NCBI GenBank assembly: GCA_034430515.1
Contig: DAOUEP010000001.1
Span: 1-8,982, forward strand
Length of the DNA stretch: 8,982 bases
Direction of reading: 5' to 3'
From: DAOUEH01 sp034430515
GTDB lineage: Bacteria; Chloroflexota; Dehalococcoidia; Dehalococcoidales; RBG-16-60-22
Shown here: piece by piece, positions 1-6,550 of the stretch
Numbering within the stretch: the stretch's first letter is position 1
How the letters are laid out: each line of letters starts with the position of its first letter
The notes under the pieces: generated by a model
Told to the model about the DNA's origin: nothing
Database searches by the model: none
The model's input: the letters and a program-made list of their open reading frames with translations, nothing else
Translations under genes and position numbers: made by a program

Positions 1-629
1 ATACCAGGCTGATGAGCGACAAGCTGGCCCGCGAGGACGTAGACAAGGAGCAACTCAAGCAGAACCTGGCCAAGGTGGAAGGGGCCATCGACCACTGCAC
101 CGGTATCATCCGCGGGCTGCTGGACTTCGCCCGGCAGACGGAGCCGCACCTGGGCCCGGTCACGGTGAGCCGCGCCCTGGATAAGGCCGTGGCGCTGGCG
201 GGGCACCAGGCCAAGATGAAGCGCATCGAAATCGCCCGCGAGGAGGCGGCCGGCCTGCCGCTGGTCGTGGCCGATTTCAACCAGCTGGTGCAGGTCATCA
301 TCAACCTGGTGGTCAACGCCGTGCAGGCCGTGAGCGAGGGCGCCCGCGTCACCATCCGCACCTCGGCGGCGGACGGGTGGGTACGGATAGCCGTGAGCGA
401 TACCGGCTGCGGCATCCCCCGCGAGAACCTGGATAAGATTTTTACCCCTTTCTTCACCACCAAGGACGAGGTGAAGGGGGTGGGGCTGGGGCTGGCGGTG
501 TCTTACGGCATCGTGGAGCGGCACGGCGGGCGCATCGAGGTGGCCAGCAAGGTGGGGAGGGGCAGCACCTTTACCATCGTGCTGCCGGCGCACCAGGAGA
601 ACGGGGCCGGGGAGCCCGCGGCGAAATAG
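1..629 (+). CDS. Sensor histidine kinase, NtrB/ZraS-like, C-terminal part (5' truncated by window edge)
   Basis: The reading frame is open from base 3 and ends in TAG at 627-629, so the true start and the sensory part lie outside the window. What remains begins in the second helix of the HisKA dimerisation domain (an ...IIRGLLDFAR stretch, typical of the region after the H-box), so the phospho-accepting histidine is not visible. A complete HATPase_c domain follows. Counting from the ATG at base 12, the N-box INLVVNAVQ has N98 and N102, the G1 box VSDTGCGIP has D130, then come an F-box FTPFFTTK and a G2 box GVGLGLAVSYGIV. This is the arrangement of NtrB/ZraS/AtoS-type kinases, which phosphorylate NtrC-like receivers. 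No partner regulator follows on this strand before the convergent gene starting 10 bp later, so its partner is upstream of the window or elsewhere. The ATG at base 12 is internal and is not the start. Confidence 0.9.
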   Translation, partial: TRLMSDKLAREDVDKEQLKQNLAKVEGAIDHCTGIIRGLLDFARQTEPHLGPVTVSRALDKAVALAGHQAKMKRIEIAREEAAGLPLVVADFNQLVQVIINLVVNAVQAVSEGARVTIRTSAADGWVRIAVSDTGCGIPRENLDKIFTPFFTTKDEVKGVGLGLAVSYGIVERHGGRIEVASKVGRGSTFTIVLPAHQENGAGEPAAK

Positions 630-639
630 GCCGGAGATT

Positions 640-2112
640 TCACTTATCCCCCCAGGGCAGCCGCACGGTAAGCTCGGTGCCCTGCCCCGGTTTGGACTTT
701 ATATCCAGGCTCCCGCCCACCAGCCGGGCGCGCTCGTACATGCCCATCAGCCCCAGCTTGCCGCCGCTGACCATATCCTCGGCGCGGCCGGGCACCTTAA
801 AGCCCCGGCCGTTATCGGCTACGGTCATCACGATGCGGCCGCCGCCGCCGCTTACCTTAATCTTGACGCGGCCGGCCCCGGCGTGCTTGCGGACGTTATT
901 GAGCGCCTCCTGGGCGATGCGGAAGAGCACGATTTGCGTCTCCGCCGGCAGCTCGCGGTCGAGGCCGGTGGTGGCGACCTCGACGGCGATGTTCCGGGAC
1001 TTCTCCAGGTCTTCGGCAATCCACTCCAGGGCGGCCACCAGGCCCAGGTCGTCGATGATGCGGGGGCGCAGCCCCTGGGCGCAGCGTCGCGTCGCCTCCA
1101 GCGATTGCACCGCCTGGTCGCGCAGCTTCTGGATGTAATCCTTGAGGTCGGCCTGCTTGAGGCGCTGGCCGGAGGCCAGGTTATCCAGCTGCTGGATGAG
1201 GATGAGCAGGTAGGGGGAAACGTCGTCGTGCAGGTCGCGGGCGACGCGCTTGCGCTCCTCCTCCTGGGCGCGGGTAATCTGCTGGATGTAGGCGCGCACG
1301 TTCTCCTGCTGCTGCCTTTCGGCGGTGACGTCGCGGGCCACGTGCTCGAAGCCGCTGATGCGCCCCCCGGCGGTAATGGCGTTGGTGCTCATCATCACCG
1401 TCATCACCGAGCCGTCCTTGATGGAGAACTGCTGCTCGTAGGGCTGCTCGAAGTCCTCGCCCCGTATGAGCTTGTAGCGCACCTCGCGGGCCAGATTGAG
1501 CGACTCCGGGCTGAGGAACTTGGCCAGCTGCACCCCCACCAGCTCCCCCCGCTTGAACCCGGTCATCTTTTCAAAGGCCCGGTTGCCGTCCACGAACAGG
1601 CCGTTGACGTCCTGCACCCAGATGGCGTCGCTGGCGTTTTCAAAAAGGTAGAGGTATTTCTGCTCGGAGATGCTCATCCCCTGCTCGGAGACCTCCAGCC
1701 GCTCCAGGAGCTGCTGGTAGCGGCGGCTCTCCCGCCGCTTGGCCTCGAACCAGAGGTTCACCAGCACCCCCAGGATGAGGATGGCGCCGCATTCCAGAAA
1801 GGCCTCGACGCGGTATTCGGAGATGAGGAAGACGCGCGGCAGGATAACGGCCATGGCGGCCCCCAGGGTGACCAGCCCCGCCCGCGGGCCGAAGAACATG
1901 CCGGCGTAGGTCACCGGTATCAGGAAGAGGATGCGCTCCAGGGCGTGGCGCGTCAGCCCCAGGGAGCTCAGCAGCGAGGGCGAGTCGAAGCGCAGTATCT
2001 GCTGGGGATACTGGAAGATGATGCCGACGGCGAACATCGCCAGCAGTACCCAGAAATGGGGGCTGGCGGCGGTTAACCTGGCCAGCTGGCGGGAACGGCG
2101 GTATAGCTTCAC
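640..2112 (-). CDS. Membrane PAS-domain sensor histidine kinase, NarL-partner (HisKA_3) family
   Basis: A 490-residue kinase. Four hydrophobic segments lie at about residues 20-38, 58-74, 78-97 and 104-122, forming a compact membrane module with short loops, somewhat like the DUF4118 module; the ligand is unknown. A coiled linker follows, then a PAS domain at about 148-268 (FENASDAIWVQD start, GFEHVARDVT end), with no visible haem or flavin signature that I can assert. The HisKA_3 H-box EEERKRVARDLHDDVSP places the phosphoacceptor at H295, and the family motif LRPRIIDDLGLVAALEW follows. The HATPase_c domain has N-box residues N405/N406, G1 residue D433 in VADNGRGF, and G2 motif GKLGLMGM. Translation starts at GTG (2112-2110) with an AGGTGG Shine-Dalgarno about 6 nt upstream. 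It sits 35 bp downstream of the response-regulator gene on the same strand, so the two form an operon and are almost certainly cognate. Confidence 0.93.
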   Translation of the reverse strand: MKLYRRSRQLARLTAASPHFWVLLAMFAVGIIFQYPQQILRFDSPSLLSSLGLTRHALERILFLIPVTYAGMFFGPRAGLVTLGAAMAVILPRVFLISEYRVEAFLECGAILILGVLVNLWFEAKRRESRRYQQLLERLEVSEQGMSISEQKYLYLFENASDAIWVQDVNGLFVDGNRAFEKMTGFKRGELVGVQLAKFLSPESLNLAREVRYKLIRGEDFEQPYEQQFSIKDGSVMTVMMSTNAITAGGRISGFEHVARDVTAERQQQENVRAYIQQITRAQEEERKRVARDLHDDVSPYLLILIQQLDNLASGQRLKQADLKDYIQKLRDQAVQSLEATRRCAQGLRPRIIDDLGLVAALEWIAEDLEKSRNIAVEVATTGLDRELPAETQIVLFRIAQEALNNVRKHAGAGRVKIKVSGGGGRIVMTVADNGRGFKVPGRAEDMVSGGKLGLMGMYERARLVGGSLDIKSKPGQGTELTVRLPWGDK

Positions 2113-2147
2113 GGCGCCACCTTTATCCGCTCGGGTGTGCGGCGGGG

Positions 2148-2810
2148 CTACTGGATATCGTCAAGGTCGATGTAACCCTGCTTCAGTCCCTTGATGATGG
2201 CATCGGTGCGGGAAGAGCAGCCCAGCTTGTTGAAGATATTGGTCATGTGGGCCTTGACGGTGCGCAGGCTGATAAAGAGCTTCTCGGATATCTCCTTGTT
2301 GCTCATCCCCCGGGAGGCCCACTTGAGGATTTCCATCTCGCGGGCGGTCAGCTGGCCGCCGGTCTCGCGCTCGTCGGGGCCCTTGGAGAGGCTGGCCAGG
2401 CGCTGCACCAGCTTGCGGGTTACCTCCGGGTCGAGCACCGATTCGCCGGAGCGGACGGCGCGGATGGCGCGCACCACCTCCTTGCCGGGGGAGTTCTTGA
2501 GCAGGTAGCCGCAGGCGCCGGCCTCCAGCAGGCCGATGATGTAGCGGATATCGCTGTAGGCCGTCAGGATGAGCAGGGACGTGGCCGGGCTGACCTGCTT
2601 GATTTGCTTGGTGGCCTCCACGCCGTTGAGGCGGGGCATGACGATATCCATGATGATGATGTCCGGCTTGAGCTCGGCGGCCAGGCGGACGGCCTCCTCG
2701 CCGTCGGCGGCCTCGCCCACCAGGTCAAAGTCCTTCTCCGCCTCCAGGAGGTTGCGCATGCCCTCCCGCAGCATGGCGTGGTCGTCGGCGATGAGTATCC
2801 TCGTTTTCAT
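2148..2810 (-). CDS. NarL/FixJ-family response regulator (REC + LuxR-type HTH)
   Basis: A DNA-binding response regulator of 220 residues from the chosen ATG. The receiver domain (about 1-120) has acidic pair D9/D10, phosphoacceptor D55 in IIIMDIVMP, T83, Y102 and K105. A LuxR-type helix-turn-helix occupies about 154-205, beginning LTAREMEIL and containing the recognition-helix stretch ISLRTVKAHM. I chose the ATG at 2810 because GGGAG sits about 7 nt upstream and because it gives the canonical MKTRILIADDH start. A GTG at 2831 would add seven residues but has no comparable ribosome site. It is the first gene of the leftward operon, followed by its likely kinase. It diverges from the 91-aa protein/acetyl-CoA synthetase operon across a 227-bp gap, so it is a strong candidate to regulate both itself and that operon; this target assignment is inference. 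Confidence 0.95.
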   Translation of the reverse strand: MKTRILIADDHAMLREGMRNLLEAEKDFDLVGEAADGEEAVRLAAELKPDIIIMDIVMPRLNGVEATKQIKQVSPATSLLILTAYSDIRYIIGLLEAGACGYLLKNSPGKEVVRAIRAVRSGESVLDPEVTRKLVQRLASLSKGPDERETGGQLTAREMEILKWASRGMSNKEISEKLFISLRTVKAHMTNIFNKLGCSSRTDAIIKGLKQGYIDLDDIQ

Positions 2811-2845
2811 GGCGTTCTCCCGCCTTATCACAAATTTAATCGTTA

Positions 2846-2862
2846 ATTATGTAATCCATTAC
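2846..2862 (-). promoter_or_regulatory. AT-rich promoter region with palindromic candidate operator for the response-regulator operon
   Basis: The stretch at about 2822-2870 is strikingly AT-rich in an otherwise GC-rich window, as expected for the promoter of the leftward operon. Read on the minus strand, CATAAT at 2851-2846 matches a -10 box at 5 of 6 positions; no convincing -35 is visible at the right spacing. A perfect inverted repeat GTAAT-CC-ATTAC at 2851-2862 abuts it, about 41-52 bp upstream of the regulator's ATG. Extended by two bases each side it has 7-2-7 geometry, like NarL-family dimer sites, with 5 of 7 arm positions complementary. It could be an autoregulatory operator. The promoter call is tentative. 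Confidence 0.35.
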
Positions 2863-3037
2863 TATTTTAGAACGTTCCGCCGAAAATCTCAATCCGGGGA
2901 TTTAGGTATCCGGTATTAGCACCAAAGTACCACCCCGAATACGACCTGCCGACCGCCGAAATACGCCGCCAGGGCGGTTCGGAGAAGATAACCGCGGTGG
3001 TAGGCTTAATTAGAAGCGCCCGACCGGGAGATTTATT

Positions 3038-3313
3038 TTGGCAAGAGAGCGACGCAATTTGAACCGCGACGACCGGCAGGAGAAGCGGGAGGCCATTATC
3101 GCGGCCCTGACCCGGGCCACCGGGGAGGGCCAGCCGCTGCCCGCCGAGCCGGACGAGGCCGCCGGTGGCGGCAACCATTACTACACCCTGAGCCACGAGG
3201 AAATCGAGGCGCTTATTTCCGGCAACATCGAAAAGATAGAGACCTGGGTCAGCGGCCTGGACCGCCGCCACGCCACCTGGCTGCTGCGCCGCCTCATCAA
3301 GGAAAGCTGGTAG
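3038..3313 (+). CDS. Small hypothetical protein (91 aa), first gene of the acetyl-CoA synthetase operon
   Basis: I do not recognise a family. The start is a TTG at 3038 with a good GGGAG ribosome site 7 nt upstream (3026-3030). The protein has a highly charged N-terminus (about 1-19, rich in Arg, Glu and Asp), a Pro/Gly-rich hinge (about 29-46), and a C-terminal amphipathic half (about 48-91) beginning HYYTLSHEEIEALISGNIEK. That half probably forms two or three helices and ends in paired arginines and a terminal tryptophan. There are no cysteines, no signal peptide and no membrane segment, so a soluble cytoplasmic protein is expected. It lies 69 bp upstream of the receiver-acetyl-CoA synthetase gene on the same strand with no terminator between. 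It might be an accessory or regulatory partner of that enzyme, which is a guess from position only. Codon usage and ribosome site support a real gene. Confidence 0.72.
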   Translation: MARERRNLNRDDRQEKREAIIAALTRATGEGQPLPAEPDEAAGGGNHYYTLSHEEIEALISGNIEKIETWVSGLDRRHATWLLRRLIKESW

Positions 3314-3314
3314 C

Positions 3315-3343
3315 TTTTCAAGCGGGTAAAAAGCCGGTATATC
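3315..3343 (+). promoter_or_regulatory. Possible internal promoter ahead of receiver-acetyl-CoA synthetase gene
   Basis: TTTTCA at 3315-3320 and TATATC at 3338-3343 are separated by 17 bases, each matching the sigma-70 consensus at 4 of 6 positions. The spacing is ideal but the boxes are weak, and the downstream gene could simply be read from a promoter upstream of 3038. Reported as a possibility only. Confidence 0.2.
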
Positions 3344-3382
3344 CGGTTAACAACTTACGAATCACGAAAGGAGAAGCAATCG

Positions 3383-5788
3383 ATGACGGAAGGCAAGAAG
3401 GTACTGATAGCCGACGATGAGAGCATCGTGCGGGAGTCCCTGACGGACTGGCTGACCGACAAGGGTTACCAGGTCGTTACCGCCGAGAATGGCGAGGAAA
3501 CGTTCCGGCGGCTCATGGAGGACGATAGTTTCGGGGCGGTGGTGCTGGACGTGCGCATGCCGGGCAAGGACGGCATTACCGTGCTGGAGGAGGCCCGCAA
3601 GAAATACCCCGACCTCAAGTACATCATCATCAGCGGTTATCCTTCGGTGGATATTATGACGCGGGGAATCCGGCTGGGGGCCACCGGCTTTCTGGTAAAG
3701 CCCTTTCAGCCGGAGGAGCTGGAAAAGCTCATCCGCCACGCCCTCAACGGGGCCGAGGACGCCGTTCAGCTGACCGCGGGCGATACTAAGACCGAGGAAG
3801 ACCTCCTGGGGCAGATTTCCGGCCAGGAAATCGCCTCGATGATGGCGGAGAACCGCGTCTTCAAGCCCTCGGCGGAGTTCGCCGACAAGGCCGCCCTGAA
3901 GAGCCTGGAAGAGTATAAGGCCCTCTACAACTGGTCTATCAAGAACCCGGAAGAGTTCTGGGGCCAGGTGGCCGACCAGCTGGACTGGTACAAGAAGTGG
4001 GACAAGTTCCTGGAGTACAACTTTGACGACAAGCCCGAGGTGCGCTTCTTCGTCGGCGGTAAAATCAACGTCAGCTATAACTGCCTCGACCGCCACCTCA
4101 AGACCTGGCGCAAGAACAAGGCCGCCATTATCTGGCAGGGCGAGCCCGACGCCGACAGCGAGGTCTACACCTACCAGCAGCTCCACCACGAGGTCTGCAA
4201 GTTCGCCAACGTCCTCAAGAAGCACGGCGTCCGGAAGGGCGATACCGTCTCCATCTACCTGCCGATGATACCGGAGCTGGCCATCGCCATGCTGGCTTGC
4301 GTGCGCATCGGGGCGGTGCACAGCGTCGTCTTCGGCGGCTTTTCCGCCGAGGCCCTGCGCGACCGCATCCTGGACTGCGACTCCAAAATACTCATCACCG
4401 CCGACGGCTACTACCGCAGCGGTAAGAGCATCAACAGCAAGGCCAACGCCGATAACGCCCTCAAGCAGTGCCCCGACGTGAAGACGGTCATCGTCGTCAA
4501 GAGGCTGGGCATCGAAATCCCCCTGGAGGCGGGCCGCGACTACGTCTGGGCCGATGAGATGAACGCCCCCGACATCACCGCCGAGTGCGACCCAGAGCCG
4601 ATGGACGCCGATTCGCCGCTCTTTATCCTCTACACCAGCGGCAGCACCGGCAAGCCCAAGGGCGTGGTGCACACCCAGGCCGGCTACCTGCTGCACTGCT
4701 ACCAGAGCATGAAATGGATTTTTGACATCAAAGACGAGGACACCTACTGGTGCACCGCCGACGTCGGCTGGGTCACCGGCCACAGCTATATCGTCTACGG
4801 GCCGATGGCCATCGGGGCGGCCTCGCTCATGTTCGAGAGCGTGCCCACCTATCCCGGCCCCGACCGCTTCTGGCAAATCGTGGAGAAGTTCGGCGTCAAC
4901 GTCTTCTATACCGCCCCCACCGTCATCCGCGCCCTGATGCGCGAGGGCGAGGAGTGGCCCGCCAAGCACGACCTCTCCAGCTTACGGCTGCTGGGCAGCG
5001 TCGGCGAGCCGATTAACCCCGAGGCCTGGATGTGGTACCACCGCGTCATCGGCCAGGAGCGCTGCCCCATCGTGGATACCTGGTGGCAGACGGAGACCGG
5101 CGGCATCCTGATTACGCCGCTGCCCGGCGCCATCCCCACCAAGCCCGGCTCCGCCACGGTGCCTTTCCCCGGCGTCGAGCCCATCATCCTCCGCGAGAAC
5201 GGCACCGTGGCCGGCGTCAACGAGGGCGGCTGGCTCTGCATCAAGAAGCCCTGGCCGGGCATGATGCGCACCCTCTGGGGCGACCCGGAGCGCTTCAAAC
5301 TGACCTATTTCAGCAAGTTCCCCGGCTACTACTGCACCGGCGACGGCGCCCGCAAGGACGCCGACGGCTACTACTGGCTGATGGGCCGCATCGACGACGT
5401 CATCAACGTCTCCGGGCACCGCATCGGCACCGCCGAGGTGGAAAGCTCGCTGGTCTCTCACCCCAAGGTGGCCGAGGCCGCCGTGGTGGGCATGCCCCAC
5501 CAGCTCAAGGGGCAGGGCATCTACGCCTACGTCACCCTCAAGACCGGCGAGCCGGTCACGCCGGAGCTGGAGAAGGAGCTGCGGACCCACGTCCGCCAGC
5601 AAATAGGGCCCATCGCCACGCCGGACGTCATCCAGTTCGCCGACGGCCTGCCCAAGACGCGCAGCGGCAAAATCATGCGCCGCATTCTGGTGAAGATTGC
5701 CGCCGGCTCTTCCGACGGCCTGGGCGACACCTCGACCCTGGCCGACCCGTCCGTGGTCGACACCCTGCTGGCCGGCAGAAAAAAATAG
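3383..5788 (+). CDS. acs: Receiver domain-acetyl-CoA synthetase fusion (AMP-forming, EC 6.2.1.1 part)
   Basis: An 801-residue cytoplasmic fusion. Residues 1-122 are a complete NtrC-type receiver: D11/D12, phosphoacceptor D56 in VVLDVRMPG, S84 and K106. A linker of about 32 residues leads into a full acetyl-CoA synthetase (about 155-801, roughly 647 residues against 652 in E. coli). The synthetase makes acetyl-CoA from acetate, ATP and CoA through acetyl-AMP. Visible motifs are the ATP P-loop YTSGSTGKPKG (417-427), WWQTETGG (567-574), YCTGDG with D654, hinge region GRIDDVINVSGHR with R669 and R680, and PKTRSGKIMRR with catalytic lysine K763. Acetate-pocket residues V464, T465, V540 and W568 equal V310, T311, V386 and W414 of enteric Acs at a constant offset of 154, so acetate is the expected substrate. 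K763 corresponds to the lysine acetylated by Pat-type enzymes in enteric Acs. AAAGGAG ends 9 nt before the ATG. Control of the enzyme by phosphorylation of D56 is inference. Confidence 0.93.
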   Translation: MTEGKKVLIADDESIVRESLTDWLTDKGYQVVTAENGEETFRRLMEDDSFGAVVLDVRMPGKDGITVLEEARKKYPDLKYIIISGYPSVDIMTRGIRLGATGFLVKPFQPEELEKLIRHALNGAEDAVQLTAGDTKTEEDLLGQISGQEIASMMAENRVFKPSAEFADKAALKSLEEYKALYNWSIKNPEEFWGQVADQLDWYKKWDKFLEYNFDDKPEVRFFVGGKINVSYNCLDRHLKTWRKNKAAIIWQGEPDADSEVYTYQQLHHEVCKFANVLKKHGVRKGDTVSIYLPMIPELAIAMLACVRIGAVHSVVFGGFSAEALRDRILDCDSKILITADGYYRSGKSINSKANADNALKQCPDVKTVIVVKRLGIEIPLEAGRDYVWADEMNAPDITAECDPEPMDADSPLFILYTSGSTGKPKGVVHTQAGYLLHCYQSMKWIFDIKDEDTYWCTADVGWVTGHSYIVYGPMAIGAASLMFESVPTYPGPDRFWQIVEKFGVNVFYTAPTVIRALMREGEEWPAKHDLSSLRLLGSVGEPINPEAWMWYHRVIGQERCPIVDTWWQTETGGILITPLPGAIPTKPGSATVPFPGVEPIILRENGTVAGVNEGGWLCIKKPWPGMMRTLWGDPERFKLTYFSKFPGYYCTGDGARKDADGYYWLMGRIDDVINVSGHRIGTAEVESSLVSHPKVAEAAVVGMPHQLKGQGIYAYVTLKTGEPVTPELEKELRTHVRQQIGPIATPDVIQFADGLPKTRSGKIMRRILVKIAAGSSDGLGDTSTLADPSVVDTLLAGRKK

Positions 5789-5802
5789 CTAGTGTGAAAC
5801 GG

Positions 5803-5829
5803 GTGGCTGGGGGATTATCTTCCGGCCAC
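5803..5829 (+). other. Intercistronic stem-loop between acetyl-CoA synthetase and permease genes
   Basis: GTGGCTGG (5803-5810) can pair with CCGGCCAC (5822-5829) with one G-U pair, extendable by two more wobbles, leaving a loop of about 7 nt. It begins 14 bases after the synthetase stop codon. The sequence after it has no run of T, so it is a poor intrinsic terminator. It may instead be a partial attenuator or a 3' stabiliser that sets different mRNA levels for the two genes. The permease ribosome site lies 22 nt beyond it. Confidence 0.4.
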
Positions 5830-5861
5830 TCGTTGTATCTAAAATTATTACGGAGGTATCA

Positions 5862-6437
5862 GTGGCACAAGTCATCACCAAAGAGGAACCGCAATGGGCC
5901 AACCCGGGGGCCCTGGGCCTGGCCGGGTTCGGACTCAACACTATCCTGCTCCAGATTCACAACATCGGCTGGATAGAATCAACCATGCCCCTCATCTTCG
6001 GGTTTTTCTGGGGGGGCGTGGCCCAGATAATCGCCGGCATCATCGACGCCCGCCGCGGCGACACCTTCGGCCTGACGGCGTTCGTCTCCTACGGCGTCTT
6101 CTGGATTGGGCTGGCCTTCAGCTTCCTGCTGCAGTGGCTGGGGCTGGTAACGCTGGATAATTCCGGCATCGCCTGGCTCTTTATCATGTGGGGCATCTTC
6201 ACCGGCTACATGGCCATCGGCGCCCTCAAGATGACCTGGATGCACCTCTTCGTCTTCGTCTCGCTGACGGTACTTTTCGGCCTGCTGGCGGCGCATTTCT
6301 TCGGCGCTATACCCGCCATCGTCCCCGGCATCGAGGGGCTTTTCTGCGGCGCGGCGGCGGTCTACGGCTCGGCGGCGGTCATCATCAATAACAAGTTCGG
6401 CCGCGAGGTGCTGCCGCTGGGTAAAGTGCTCAAGTAA
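5862..6437 (+). CDS. satP: Acetate/succinate permease, SatP (AceTr; GPR1/FUN34/YaaH) family
   Basis: A 191-residue inner-membrane protein, close to the family's usual length. The family signature near the N-terminus reads NPGALGL (residues 14-20; usually NPxPLGL, so the proline after x is alanine here), followed by GFGLNTILLQIHNIG. Six hydrophobic helices can be picked out, with the GGVAQIIAGIIDARRGDTFG stretch (about 51-70) between helices two and three and an FVSYGVFW motif (about 74-81) in helix three. Characterised members transport acetate or succinate with protons and assemble as multimers. Translation starts at GTG 5862 with a strong GGAGG site 5 nt upstream. It lies 73 bp after the acetyl-CoA synthetase gene on the same strand, which supports acetate uptake feeding the activating enzyme. 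An intrinsic terminator follows within 30 bp, so it ends the operon. Confidence 0.93.
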   Translation: MAQVITKEEPQWANPGALGLAGFGLNTILLQIHNIGWIESTMPLIFGFFWGGVAQIIAGIIDARRGDTFGLTAFVSYGVFWIGLAFSFLLQWLGLVTLDNSGIAWLFIMWGIFTGYMAIGALKMTWMHLFVFVSLTVLFGLLAAHFFGAIPAIVPGIEGLFCGAAAVYGSAAVIINNKFGREVLPLGKVLK

Positions 6438-6462
6438 AATTAAAGTTAATCAGTAAGTCCAT

Positions 6463-6497
6463 AGCCCCCTTTCTTAACCGGGAGGGGGCTTGCTTTG
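6463..6497 (+). terminator. Rho-independent terminator after the permease gene
   Basis: AGCCCCCT (6463-6470) and AGGGGGCT (6483-6490) form a perfect 8-bp stem with a 12-nt loop, followed by a moderately T-rich tail (TGCTTTG). It sits 26 bp after the permease stop codon and before the next promoter, so it separates the acetate operon from the Lut-like operon. The tail is not a pure T run, so readthrough is possible. Confidence 0.75.
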
Positions 6498-6512
6498 TTG
6501 CGGGTCGCTCAC

Positions 6513-6542
6513 TTGCCAGACCGTGGCGGCGGGATGTATCAT
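6513..6542 (+). promoter_or_regulatory. Sigma-70-type promoter of the Lut-like/fumarase operon
   Basis: TTGCCA at 6513-6518 and TATCAT at 6537-6542 each match the -35 and -10 consensus at 5 of 6 positions, separated by 18 bases. It lies just downstream of the terminator and upstream of the first gene of the operon. Transcription would start near 6549, giving a leader of about 35 nt that includes the GGAGG at 6551-6555. Confidence 0.55.
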
Positions 6543-6550
6543 TAGTTGTT

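Noticed and set aside
627..645. Bidirectional terminator between the convergent kinase genes
   Set aside because: Only 10 bp separate the two stop codons and I see no stem followed by a T run on either strand.
883..2076. Long plus-strand open frame (397 codons) opposite the membrane kinase
   Set aside because: Low-complexity Leu/Gly/Ala/Val translation with no motif, antisense to a kinase with all its conserved boxes.
3383..3850. Receiver and synthetase as two adjacent genes merged by a frameshift or missed stop
   Set aside because: The frame is continuous with ordinary codons through the linker, there is no stop between the parts, and the only ribosome site for the downstream part is weak. 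An assembly error cannot be fully excluded from one sequence.
3362..4969. Long open frame of 535 codons on the minus strand opposite the acetyl-CoA synthetase gene
   Set aside because: It lies antisense to a clearly conserved enzyme; its Val/Leu/Gly/Asp-rich translation has no domain and is a by-product of GC-rich third positions in the real gene.
5032..5976. Plus-strand frame of 314 codons inside the synthetase and running into the permease gene
   Set aside because: Arg/His/Pro-rich out-of-frame translation of conserved coding sequence; it overlaps two real genes.
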